A DNA stretch of 64,000 bases. It comes from Lepidurus packardi. Its lineage: Eukaryota; Arthropoda; Branchiopoda; Notostraca; Triopsidae. The notes beneath the pieces were generated by a model. That model was not told the DNA's origin, did no database searches, and worked only from the letters and a program-made list of their open reading frames with translations. The stretch covers positions 62,001-126,000 of the forward strand of contig JAKZAN010000088.1 of NCBI GenBank assembly GCA_023053545.1, in the 5' to 3' direction. Made by a program: the position numbers and the translations under genes. Shown one piece after another: positions 37,735-49,917 of the stretch (within the stretch, counting starts at the first letter, position 1; every line of letters begins with the position of its first letter).

Positions 37735-38210
37735 GAACTAATTCAGTCCGTAAGGAATTAATTCAGTCCGTAAGGATTTAATTCAGTCCGTAAGGTATTA
37801 ATTCAGTCCGTAAGGAATTAATTCAGGCCGTAAGGAATTAATTCAGTGTGTAAGGAATTAATTCAGTCCGTAAGGAATTAATTCAGTCCGTAATCGATTA
37901 ATTAAGTCCGAAATGAATTAATTCGGTCCGTATGAAATTAATTCAGTCCGTAAGGAATTAATTAAAGAATTAATTCAGTCCGTAAGGAATTAATTCAGTC
38001 CGTAAGGAATTAATTCATTTCGTAAGGAATTATTTCAGTCCGTAATTAATTAATTCATTCCTTACGGAATTAATTAAGTCCATAAGGAATTAATTCAGTC
38101 TGTAAGGATTTAATTAAGTCCGTAATGAATTAATTTAGTCCGTATGAAATTAATTCAGTCCGTAAGGAATTAATTAAGGAATTAATTCAGTCCGTAAGGA
38201 ATTATTTCAG
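37735..38210 (+). repeat. Family-A block, unit 1, right part
   Basis: This holds the caggccg/cagtgtg pair (37,824 on), an ATCGAT monomer, aattaaagaatt and cattcattcc leading to island 2. It matches 46,732-47,207 at an offset of 8,997 bp and the left-hand array at about 4,330-4,823. Confidence 0.82.
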
Positions 38211-38334
38211 TCCGTAATTAATTAATTAATTAATTAATAATTATTTATTAATTTATTAATTTATTAATAATTATAATAATTAATTATTAATTATTAATTA
38301 ATAATTAATAAATTAATTATTTAATCCTTACGGA
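38211..38334. repeat. A/T-only island 2 between inverted arms
   Basis: The arms are TCCGTAA 38211-38217 and TTACGGA 38328-38334. The 110-bp spacer contains only A and T apart from CC just before the right arm. It is the same length as islands 1 and 3, and shares with 3 and 4 the end ttatttaatcc, where island 1 has ttaattaatcc. Confidence 0.9.
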
Positions 38335-41300
38335 ATTGATTAAGTCCGTAAGGAATAAGTTCAGTCCGTAATGAATTAATTCAGTCCGTATGAAATTAAT
38401 TCAGTCCGTAATGGATTAATTAAGTCCGTAATGAATTAATTCAGTCCGTATGAAATTAATTCAGTCCGTAATGAATTAATTCAGTCCGTATGAAATTAAT
38501 TCAGTCCGTAAGGAATTAATTCAGTCCGTAAGCAATTAATTCAGTAAGAAAGGAATTCAATCAATCCTAAAGAATTAATTCAGTCCGTAAGGAATTAATT
38601 CAGTCCGTAAGGAATTAATTCAGTCCGTAAGGAATTAATTCAGTCCGTAAGAATTAATTCAGTCCGTAAGGAATAAGTTCAGTACGTAATGAATTAATTC
38701 AGTCCGTAATACATTAATTAAGTCCGTAATGAATTAATTCAGTCCGTATGAAATTAATTCAGTCCGTAAGGAATTAATTAAGGAATTAATTCAGTCCGTA
38801 AGGAAATAATTCAGTCCGTAAGGAATTAATTCAGTCCGTAAGGAATTAATTCAGTCCGTAAGGAATTAACTAAATCCGTACGGAATTAATTCAGACCGTA
38901 AGGAATTAATTAAGTACGTAAGGAATTAATTTAGTCCGTAAGGAATTAATTAAGTCCGTAAAGAATTAATTCAGTCCGTAAGGAATTAATTAAGTAAGTA
39001 AGGAATTAATTCAGTCCGTAAGGATTTAATTCAGTCCGTAAGGTATTAATTCAGTCCGTAAGGAATTAATTCAGTCCGTAAGGAATAACTTCAATACGTA
39101 AGGAAATAATTCAGTCCGTAATGGATTAATTAAGTGCGTAATGAATTAATTCAGTCCGGATGAAATTAATTCAGTCCGTAAGGAATTAATTAAGGAATTA
39201 AGGAATAAATTCAGTCCGTAAGGAATTAATTCAGTCCGTAAGGAATTCATTCAGTCCGTAAGGAATTAATTCAGTCAGTAAGGAATTAATTCAGTACGTA
39301 AGGAATTAATTCAGTCCGTAAGGAATTAATTAAATCCGTACGGAATTAATTCAGACCGTAAGGAATTAATTAAGTACGTAAGGAATTAATTAAGTCCGTA
39401 AGGAATTAATTAAGTCCGTAAAGAATTAATTCAGTCCGTAAGGAATTAATTAAGTCAGTAAGGAATTAATTCAGTTCGTAAGGAATTAATTCAGTCCGTA
39501 AGGAATTAATAAAATCCGTACGGAATTAATTCAGCCCGTAAGGAATTAATTAAGTACGTAAGGAACTAATTAATTCCGTAAGGAATTAATTCAGTCCGTA
39601 AGGAATTAATTCAGTCTGTAAGGAATTAATTCAGTTCGTAAGGAATAAATTCAGTCCGTAAGGAATTATTTCAGTCCGTAATTAATTAATTCATTCCTTA
39701 CGGAATTAATTAAGTCCATAATGAATTAATTCAGTCCGTAAGGAATTAATTCAGCCCGTAAGGAATTAATTAAATCCGTACGGAATTAATTCAGACCGTA
39801 AGGAATTAATTAAATCCGTAAGGTATTAATTCAGTCCGTAAGGAATTAATTCAGTCCGTAAGGAATTAATTCAGTCCGTTAGGAATTAATTCAGTCCGTA
39901 AGGAATTAATTCAGTCCGTAAGGAATTAATTCAGTCCGTAAGGAATTAATTCAGTCCGTAAGGAATAAGTTCATTTCGTAAGGAATTAATTAATTCCGTA
40001 AGGAATTAATCAGTCCATAAGGATTTAATTCAGTCCGTGAGGTATTAATTCAGTCCGTAATGAATTAATTCAGTCCGTAATGAATTAATTCAGTCCGTAA
40101 GGAATTAATTAAGTCCGTAAGGAATTAATTAAGTCCGTAAGTAATTAATTCAGTCCGTAAGGATTTAATTCAGTCCGTAAGGTATTAATTCAGTCCGTAA
40201 GGAATTAATACAGTCCGTAAGGAATTAATTAAGTCCGTAAGGAATTAATTTAGTCCGTAAGGAATTATTTCAGTCCGTAATTAATTCATTCATTCCTTAC
40301 GGAATTAATTAAGTCCATAATGAATTAATTCAGTCCGTAAGGAATTAGTTCAGTCCGTAAGGAATTAATTAAATCCGTACGGAATTAATTCAGACCGTAA
40401 GGAATTAATTAAGTACGTAAGGAATTAATTAAGTCCGTAAGGAATTAATTAAGTCCGTAAAGAATTAATTCAGTCCGTAAGGAATTAATTAAGTAAGTAA
40501 GGAATTAATTCAGTCCGTAAGGATTTAATTCAGTCCGTAAGGTATTAATTCAGTCCGTAAGGAATTAATTCAGTCCGTAAGGAATTAATTCAGTCCGTAA
40601 GGAATAACTTCAATACGTAAGGAAATAATTCAGTCCGTAATGGATTAATTAAGTGCGTAATGAATTAATTCAGTCCGTAAGGAATTAATTCAGTCCGTAA
40701 GGAATTCATTCAGTCCGTAAGGAATTAATTCAGTCAGTAAGGAATTAATTCAGTTCGTAAGGAATTAATTCAGTCCGTAAGGAATTAATAAAATCCGTAC
40801 GGAATTAATTCAGACCGTAAGGAATTAATTAAGTACGTAAGGAATTAATTAATTCCGTAAGGAATTAATTCAGTCCGTAAGGAATTAATTAATTCCGTAA
40901 GGAATTAATTCAGTCCGTAAGGAATTCATTCAGTCCGTAAGTAGTTAATTCAGTAAGAAAGGAATTCAATAAATCCTAAAGAATTAATTCAGTCCGTAAG
41001 GAATTAATTCAGTCCGTAAGGAATTAATTCAGTCCGTAAGGAATTAACTCAGTCCGTAAGGAATTAATTCAGTTCGTAAGGAATTAATTCAGTCCGTAAG
41101 GAGTTATTTCAGTCCGTAATTAATTCATTCATTCCTTACGGAATTAATTAAGTCCATAATGAATTAATTCAGTCCGTAAGGAATTAATTCAGTCCGTAAG
41201 GAATTAATTAAATCCGTACGGAATTAATTCAGACCGTAAGGAATTAATTCAGTCCGTAAGGTATTAATTCAGTCCGTAAGGAATTAATTAAGTAAGTAAG

Positions 41301-41860
41301 GAATTAATTCAGTCCGTAAGGATTTAATTCATTCCGTAAGGTATTAATTCAGTCCGTAAGGAATTAATTCAGTCCGTAAGGAATAACTTCAATACGTAAG
41401 GAAAAAATTCAGTCCGTAATGGATTATTTAAGTGCGTAATGAATTAATTCAGTCCGGATGAAATTAATTCAGTCCGTAAGGAATTAATTAAGGAATTAAG
41501 GAATAAATTCAGTCCGTAAGGAATTAATTCAGTCCGTAAGGAATTCATTCAGTCCGTAAGGAATTAATTCAGTCAGTAAGGAATTAATTTAGTTCGTAAG
41601 GAATTAATTCAGTCCGTAAGGAATTAATTAAATCCGTACGGAATTAATTCAGACCGTAAGGAATTAATTAAGTACGTAAGGAATTAATTAAGTCCGTAAG
41701 GAATTAATTAAGTCCGTAAAGAATTAATTCAGTCCGTAAGGAATTAATTAAGTCAGTAAGGAATTAATTCAGTCCGTAAGGAATTAATTAAGGAATTAAT
41801 TCAGTCCGTAAGGAATTTTTTCAGTAAGAAAGGAGTTCAATCAATCCTAAAGAATTAATT
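38335..41860 (+). repeat. Family-C block following island 2
   Basis: Starting with cggaattgattaag and tatgaaatt monomers (as after islands 1, 3 and 4), it carries family-C marks (aataacttcaatacg, gtaagtagttaatt, caataaatcc). 40,680-41,600 matches 44,880-45,780 at an offset near 4,179 bp. One-base-short monomers occur at 38,641 (gtaagaattaatt, also at 47,592) and near 39,991. It ends in a gaatttttt doublet at 41,809. Confidence 0.8.
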
Positions 41861-43039
41861 CAGTCCGTAAGGAAATAATTCAGTCCATAAGGAATTAATT
41901 CAGTCCGTAAGGAATTAATTCAGTCCGTAAGGAATTAATTCAGTTCGTAAGGAATTAATTTAGTCCGTAAGGAATTATTTCAGTCCGTAATTAATTCATT
42001 CATTTATTACGGAATTAATTTAGTCCATAATGAATTAATTCAGTCCGTAAGGAATTAATTCAGTCCGTAAGGAATTAATTAAACCCGTACGGAATTAATT
42101 CAGACCGTAAGGAATTAATTAAGTACGTAAGGAATTAATTAAGTCCGTAAGGAATTAATTCAGACCGTAAGGAATTAATTAAGTACGTAAGGAATTAAAT
42201 AAGTCCGTAAGGAATTAATTAAATCCGTAAGGAATTAATTCAGTCCGTAAGGAATTAATTCAGTCCGTAAGGAATTAATTCCGTCAGTAAGCAATTAATT
42301 CAGTCCGTAAGGAATTAATTCAGTCCGTAAGGAATTAATTCAGTCCGTAAGGATTTAATTCAGTCCGTAAGGTATTAATTCAGTCCGTAAGGAATTAATT
42401 CAGTCCGTAAGGAATTAATTCAGTCCGTAAGGAATTAATTCAGTCCGTAAGGAATAAGTTCAGTACGTAAGGAATTAATTCAGTCCGTAATCGATTAATT
42501 AAGTCCGTAATGAATTAATTCAGTCCGTATGAAATTAATTCAGTCCGTAAGGAATTAATTAAGGAATTAATTCAGTCCGTAATTAATTAATTCAGTCCGT
42601 AAGGAATTATTTCAGTCCGTAATGAATTAATTCAGTCCGTAAGGAATTAATAAAATCCGAACGGAATTAATTCAGTTCGTAAGGAATTTCTTCATTCCGA
42701 AATGAATTAATTCAGTCCGTAAGGAATTAATAAAATCCGTATGAAATTAATTCAGTCCGTAAGGAATTAATTAAAGAATTAATTCAGTCCGTAAGGAATT
42801 AATTCAGTCCGTAAGGAATTAATTCAGTCCGTAAGGAATTAATTCATTTCGTAAGGAATTATTTCAGTCCGTAATTAATTAATTCATTCCTTACGGAATT
42901 AATTAAGTCCATAAGGAATTAATTCAGTCTGTAAGGATTTATTTAAGTCCGTAATGAATTAATTTAGTCCGTATGAAATTAATTCAGTCCGTAAGGAATT
43001 AATTAAGGAATTAATTCAGTCCGTAAGGAATTATTTCAG
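41861..43039 (+). repeat. Family-A block, unit 2, with an 18-monomer deletion
   Basis: This block aligns to 45,781-47,207 at an offset of 3,828 bp up to base 42,740 and 4,188 bp from base 42,741. The join aaatccgt|atgaaatt therefore lacks exactly 360 bp (18 monomers) present at 46,569-46,928. The deletion is in register, as expected from unequal exchange or slippage. The removed part contains the caggccg/cagtgtg pair. Confidence 0.85.
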
Positions 43040-43163
43040 TCCGTAATTAATTAATTAATTAATTAATAATTATTTATTAATTTATTAATTTATTAATAAT
43101 TATAATAATTAATTATTAATTATTAATTAATAATTAATAAATTAATTATTTAATCCTTACGGA
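43040..43163. repeat. A/T-only island 3 between inverted arms
   Basis: The arms are TCCGTAA 43040-43046 and TTACGGA 43157-43163 around a 110-bp spacer of A and T plus CC. The spacer looks the same as that of island 2, 4,829 bp upstream. Confidence 0.9.
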
Positions 43164-45780
43164 ATTGATTAAGTCCGTAAGGAATAAGTTCAGTCCGTAA
43201 TGAATTAATTCAGTCCGTATGAAATTAATTCAGTCCGTAATGGATTAATTAAGTCCGTAATGAATTAATTCAGTCCGTATGAAATTAATTCAGTCCGTAA
43301 TGAATTAATTCAGTCCGTATGAAATTAATTCAGTCCGTAAGGAATTAATTCAGTCCGTAAGCAATTAATTCAGTAAGAAAGGAATTCAATCAATCCTAAA
43401 GAATTAATTCAGTCCGTAAGGAATTAATTCAGTCCGTAAGGAATTAATTCAGTCCGTAAGGAATTAATTCAGTCCGTAAGGAATTAATTCAGTCAGTAAG
43501 GAATTAATTCAGTACGTAAGGAATTAATTCAGTCCGTAAGGAATTAATTAAATCCGTACGGAATTAATTCAGACCGTAAGGAATTAATTAAGTACGTAAG
43601 GAATTAATTAAGTCCGTAAGGAATTAATTAAGTCCGTAAAGAATTAATTCAGTCCGTAAGGAATTAATTAAGTCAGTAAGGAATTAATTCAGTTCGTAAG
43701 GAATTAATTCAGTACGTAAGGAATTAATTAATTCCGTAAGGAATTAATTCAGTCCGTAAGGAATTAATTCAGTCCGTAAGGAATTAATTCAGTTCGAAAG
43801 GAATAAATTCAGTCCGTAAGGAATTATTTCAGTCCGTAATTAATTAATTCATTCCTTACGGAATTAATTAAGTCCATAATGAATTAATTCAGTCCGTAAG
43901 GAATTAATTCAGTCCGTAAGGAATTAATTAAATCCGTACGGAATTAATTCAGACCGTAAGGAATTAATTAAATCCGTAAGGTATTAATTCAGTCCGTAAG
44001 GAATTAATTCAGTCCGTAAGGAATTAATTCAGTCCGTTAGGAATTAATTCAGTCCGTAAGGAATTAATTCAGTCCGTAAGGAATTAATTCAGTCCGTAAG
44101 GAATTAATTCAGTCCGTAAGGAATAAGTTCATTTCGTAAGGAATTAATTAATTCCGTAAGGAATTAATTCAGTCCATAAGGATTTAATTCAGTCCGTGAG
44201 GTATTAATTCAGTCCGTAATGAATTAATTCAGTCCGTAATGAATTAATTCAGTCCGTAAGGAATTAATTAAGTCCGTAAGGAATTAATTAAGTCCGTAAG
44301 GAATTAATTCAGTCCGTAAGGAATAAGTTCATTTCGTAAGGAATTAATTAATTCCGTAAGGAATTAATTCAGTCCATAAGGATTTAATTCAGTCCGTGAG
44401 GTATTAATTCAGTCCGTAAGGAATTAATACAGTCCGTAAGGAATTAATTCAGTCCGTAAGGAATTAATTTAGTCCGTAAGGAATTATTTCAGTCCGTAAT
44501 TAATTCATTCATTCCTTACGGAATTAATTAAGTCCATAATGAATTAATTCAGTCCGTAAGGAATTAGTTCAGTCCGTAAGGAATTAATTAAATCCGTACG
44601 GAATTAATTCAGACCGTAAGGAATTAATTAAGTACGTAAGGAATTAATTAAGTCCGTAAGGAATTAATTAAGTCCGTAAAGAATTAATTCAGTCCGTAAG
44701 GAATTAATTAAGTAAGTAAGGAATTAATTCAGTCCGTAAGGATTTAATTCAGTCTGTAAGGTATTAATTCAGTCCGTAAGGAATTAATTCAGTCCGTAAG
44801 GAATTAATTTAGTCCGTAAGGAATAACTTCAATACGTAAGGAAATAATTCAGTCCGTAATGGATTAATTAAGTGCGTAATGAATTAATTCAGTCCGTAAG
44901 GAATTAATTCAGTCCGTAAGGAATTCATTCAGTCCGTAAGGAATTAATTCAGTCAGTAAGGAATTAATTCAGTTCGTAAGGAATTAATTCAGTCCGTAAG
45001 GAATTAATAAAATCCGTACGGAATTAATTCAGACCGTAAGGAATTAATTAAGTACGTAAGGAATTAATTAATTCCGTAAGGAATTAATTCAGTCCGTAAG
45101 GAATTCATTCAGTCCGTAAGTAGTTAATTCAGTAAGAAAGGAATTCAATAAATCCTAAAGAATTAATTCAGTCCGTAAGGAATTAATTCAGTCCGTAAGG
45201 AATTAATTCAGTCCGTAAGGAATTAACTCAGTCCGTAAGGAATTAATTCAGTTCGTAAGGAATTAATTCAGTCCGTAAGGAGTTATTTCAGTCCGTAATT
45301 AATTCATTCATTCCTTACGGAATTAATTAAGTCCATAATGAATTAATTCAGTCCGTAAGGAATTAATTCAGTCCGTAAGGAATTAATTAAATCCGTACGG
45401 AATTAATTCAGACCGTAAGGAATTAATTCAGTCCGTAAGGTATTAATTCAGTCCGTAAGGAATTAATTAAGTAAGTAAGGAATTAATTCAGTCCGTAAGG
45501 ATTTAATTCATTCCGTAAGGTATTAATTCAGTCCGTAAGGAATTAATTCAGTCCGTAAGGAATAACTTCAATACGTAAGGAAATAATTCAGTCCGTAATG
45601 GATTATTTAAGTGCGTAATGAATTAATTCAGTCCGGATGAAATTAATTCAGTCCGTAAGGAATTAATTAAGGAATTAAGGAATAAATTCAGTCCGTAAGG
45701 AATTAATTCAGTCCGTAAGGAATTCATTCAGTCCGTAAGGAATTAATTCAGTCAGTAAGGAATTAATTCAGTTCGTAAGG
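43164..45780 (+). repeat. Family-C block following island 3
   Basis: This is a shorter homologue of 38,335-41,860 (roughly 1 kb less). It shows a local duplication of aataagttcatttcg to gtgaggtatt near 44,120-44,210 and 44,320-44,410. It switches to family A at about 45,780, at aatttagtccg. Confidence 0.8.
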
Positions 45781-47207
45781 AATTAATTTAGTCCGTAAGG
45801 AATTATTTCAGTCCGTAATTAATTCATTCATTTATTACGGAATTAATTTAGTCCATAATGAATTAATTCAGTCCGTAAGGAATTAATTCAGTCCGTAAGG
45901 AATTAATTAAACCCGTACGGAATTAATTCAGACCGTAAGGAATTAATTAAGTACGTAAGGAATTAATTAAGTCCGTAAGGAATTAATTCAGACCGTAAGG
46001 AATTAATTAAGTACGTAAGGAATTAAATAAGTCCGTAAGGAATTAATTAAATCCGTAAGGAATTAATTCAGTCCGTAAGGAATTAATTCAGTCCGTAAGG
46101 AATTAATTCCGTCGGTAAGGAATTAATTCAGTCCGTAAGGAATTAATTCAGTCCGTAAGGAATTAATTCAGTCCGTAAGGATTTAATTCAGTCCGTAAGG
46201 TATTAATTCAGTCCGTAAGGAATTAATTCAGTCCGTAAGGAATTAATTCAGTCCGTAAGGAATTAATTCAGTCCGTAAGGAATAAGTTCAGTACGTAAGG
46301 AATTAATTCAGTCCGTAATCGATTAATTAAGTCCGTAATGAATTAATTCAGTCCGTATGAAATTAATTCAGTCCGTAAGGAATTAATTAAGGAATTAATT
46401 CAGTCCGTAATTAATTAATTCAGTCCGTAAGGAATTATTTCAGTCCGTAATGAATTAATTCAGTCCGTAAGGAATTAATAAAATCCGAACGGAATTAATT
46501 CAGTTCGTAAGGAATTTCTTCATTCCGAAATGAATTAATTCAGTCCGTAAGGAATTAACAAAATCCGTACGGAATTAATTCAGACCGTAAGGAATTAATT
46601 AAGTACGTAAGGAATTAACTAAGTCCGAAAGGAATTAATTCAGTCCGTAAGGAATTAATTCAGTCCTTAAGGAACTAATTCAGTCCGTAAGGAATTAATT
46701 CAGTCCGTAAGGAATTAATTCAGTCCGTAAAGAACTAATTCAGTCCGTAAGGAATTAATTCAGTCCGTAAGGATTTAATTCAGTCCGTAAGGTATTAATT
46801 CAGTCCGTAAGGAATTAATTCAGGCCGTAAGGAATTAATTCAGTGTGTAAGGAATTAATTCAGTCCGTAAGGAATTAATTCAGTCCGTAATCGATTAATT
46901 AAGTCCGAAATGAATTAATTCGGTCCGTATGAAATTAATTCAGTCCGTAAGGAATTAATTAAAGAATTAATTCAGTCCGTAAGGAATTAATTCAGTCCGT
47001 AAGGAATTAATTCATTTCGTAAGGAATTATTTCAGTCCGTAATTAATTAATTCATTCCTTACGGAATTAATTAAGTCCATAAGGAATTAATTCAGTCTGT
47101 AAGGATTTAATTAAGTCCGTAATGAATTAATTTAGTCCGTATGAAATTAATTCAGTCCGTAAGGAATTAATTAAGGAATTAATTCAGTCCGTAAGGAATT
47201 ATTTCAG
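45781..47207 (+). repeat. Family-A block, unit 3 (most complete copy)
   Basis: This copy has the tttattacgg marker (45,831), ATCGAT monomers, 12-bp truncations, aaatccgaacgg, the caggccg/cagtgtg pair (46,821) and cattcattcc leading to island 4, all contiguous. It is the reference by which the 3.3-kb insertion in unit 1 and the 360-bp deletion in unit 2 are read. The left-hand array 4,085-4,823 matches its second half. Confidence 0.83.
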
Positions 47208-47323
47208 TCCGTAATTAATTAATTAATTAATTAATAATTATTTATTAATTTATTAATAATTATAATAATTAATTATTAATTATTAATTAATAATTAATAA
47301 ATTAATTATTTAATCCTTACGGA
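47208..47323. repeat. A/T-only island 4 between inverted arms (8 bp shorter)
   Basis: The arms are TCCGTAA 47208-47214 and TTACGGA 47317-47323, with a 102-bp spacer. Compared with island 3 it lacks one 8-bp TATTAATT unit from the central run. That is the sign of replication slippage inside the island. Confidence 0.9.
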
Positions 47324-48125
47324 ATTGATTAAGTCCGTAAGGAATAAGTTCAGTCCGTAATGAATTAATTCAGTCCGTATGAAATTAATTCAGTCCGTAA
47401 TGGATTAATTAAGTCCGTAATGAATTAATTCAGTCCGTATGAAATTAATTCAGTCCGTAAGGAATTAATTCAGTCCGTAAGCAATTAATTCAGTAAGAAA
47501 GGAATTCAATCAATCCTAAAGAATTAATTCAGTCCGTAAGGAATTAATTCAGTCCGTAAGGAATTAATTCAGTCCGTAAGGAATTAATTCAGTCCGTAAG
47601 AATTAATTCAGTCCGTAAGGAATAAGTTCAGTACGTAAGGAATTAATTCAGTCCGTAATGAATTAATTCAGTCCGTATGAAATTAATTCAGTCCGTAAGG
47701 AATTAATTAAGGAATTAATTCAGTCCGTAAGGAAATAATTCAGTCCGTAAGGAATTAATTCAGTCCGTAAGGAATTAATTCAGTCCGTAAGGAATTAATG
47801 AAATCCGTACGGAATTAATTCAGACCGTAAGGAATTAATTAAGTACGTAAGGAATTAATTTAGTCCGTAAGGAATTAATTAAGTCCGTAAAGAATTAATT
47901 CAGTCCGTAAGGAATTAATTAAGTAAATAAGGAATTAATTCAGTCCGTAAGGATTTAATTCAGTCCGTAAGGTATTAATTCAGTCCGTAAGGAATTAATT
48001 CAGTCCGTAAGGAATTAATTAAGGAATTAAGGAATAAATTCAGTCCGTAAGGAATTAATTCAGTCCGTAAGGAATTCATTCAGTCCGTAAGGAATTCATT
48101 CAGTCAGTAAGGAATTAATTCAGTA
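47324..48125 (+). repeat. Start of domain C2
   Basis: The post-island sequence (cggaattgattaag, tatgaaatt monomers) is as after island 2, including the shared 19-bp monomer gtaagaattaatt near 47,592. It then moves into family-C variants. A unique gtaaataagg variant is near 47,925. Confidence 0.8.
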
Positions 48126-49917
48126 CGTAAGGAATTAATTCAGTCCGTAAGGAATTAATTAAATCCGTACGGAATTAATTCAGACCGTAAGGAATTAATT
48201 AAGTACGTAAGGAATTAATTAAGTCCGTAAGGAATTAATTAAGTCCGTAAAGAATTAATTCAGTCCGTAAGGAATTAATTAAGTCAGTAAGTAATTAATT
48301 CAGTTCGTAAGGAATTAATTCAGTCCGTAAGGAATTAATTCAGTCCGTAAGGTATTAATTCAGTCCGTAAGGAATTAATACAGTCCGTAAGGAATTAATT
48401 CAGTCCGTAAGGAATTAATTTAGTCCGTAAGGAATTATTTCAGTCCGTAATTAATTCATTCATTCCTTACGGAATTAATTAAGTCCATAATGAATTAATT
48501 CAGTCCGTAAGGAATTAGTTCAGTCCGTAAGGAATTAATTAAATCCGTACGGAATTAATTAAGTCCGTAAAGAATTAATTCAGTCCGTAAGGAATTAATT
48601 AAGTAAGTAAGGAATTAATTCAGTCCGTAAGGATTTAATTCAGTCCGTAAGGTATTAATTCAGTCCGTAAGGAATTAATTCAGTCCGTAAGGAATTAATT
48701 CAGTCCGTAAGGAATAACTTCAATACGTAAGGAAATAATTCAGTCCGTAATGGATTAATTAAGTCCGTAATGAATTAATTCAGTCCGTATGAAATTAATT
48801 CAGTCCGTAAGGAATTAATTAAGGAATTAATTCAGCCCGTAAGGAAATAATTCAGTCCGTAAGGAATTAATTCAGTCCGTAAGGAATTAATTCAGTCCGT
48901 AAGGAATTAATGAAATCCGTACGGAATTAATTCAGACCGTAAGGAATTAATTAAGTACGTAAGGAATTAATTTAGTCCGTAAGGAATTAATTAAGTCCGT
49001 AAAGAATTAATTCAGTCCGTAAGGAATTAATTAAGTAAGTAAGGAATTAATTCAGTCCGTAAGGATTTAATTCAGTCCGTAAGGAATAACTTCAATACGT
49101 AAGGAAATAATTCAGTCCGTAATGGATTAATTAAGTGCGTAATGAATTAATTCAGTCCGGATGAAATTAATTCAGTCCGTAAGGAATTAATTAAGGAATT
49201 AAGGAATAAATTCAGTCCGTAAGGAATTAATTCAGTCCGTAAGGAATTCATTCAGTCCGTAAGGAATTAATTCAGTCAGTAAGGAATTAATTCAGTACGT
49301 AAGGAATTAATTCAGTCCGTAAGGAATTAATTAAATCCGTACGGAATTAATTCAGACCGTAAGGAATTAATTAAGTACGTAAGGAATTAATTAAGTCCGT
49401 AAGGAATTAATTAAGTCCGTAAAGAATTAATTCAGTCCGTAAGGAATTAAATAAGTCAGTAAGGAATTAATTCAGTTCGTAAGGAATTAATTCAGTCCGT
49501 AAGGAATTAATAAAATCCGTACGGAATTAATTCAGCCCGTAAGGAATTAATTAAGTACGTAAGGAATTAATTAATTCCGTAAGGAATTAATTCAGTCCGT
49601 AAGGAATTAATTCAGTCCGTAAGGAATTAATTCAGTTCGTAAGGAATAAATTCAGTCCGTAAGGAATTATTTCAGTCCGTAATTAATTAATTCATTCCTT
49701 ACGGAATTAATTAAGTCCATAATGAATTAATTCAGTCCGTAAGGAATTAATTCAGTCCGTAAGGAATTAATTAAATCCGTACGGAATTAATTCAGACCGT
49801 AAGGAATTAATTAAATCCGTAAGGTATTAATTCAGTCCGTAAGGAATTAATTCAGTCCGTAAGGAATTAATTCAGTCCGTTAGGAATTAATTCAGTCCGT
49901 AAGGAATTAATTCAGTC
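48126..49917 (+). repeat. 1,792-bp tandem duplication, copy 1
   Basis: It recurs directly downstream at +1,792 bp (89 monomers plus 12 bp). Anchors are acggaattaattaagtccg 48,549/50,341, aatgaaatcc 48,909/50,701, ataagtcag near 49,450/51,242, and gttagg 49,879/51,671. The two copies share uncommon variants (aatgaaatcc, cagtacg), so the event is young. Confidence 0.88.
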
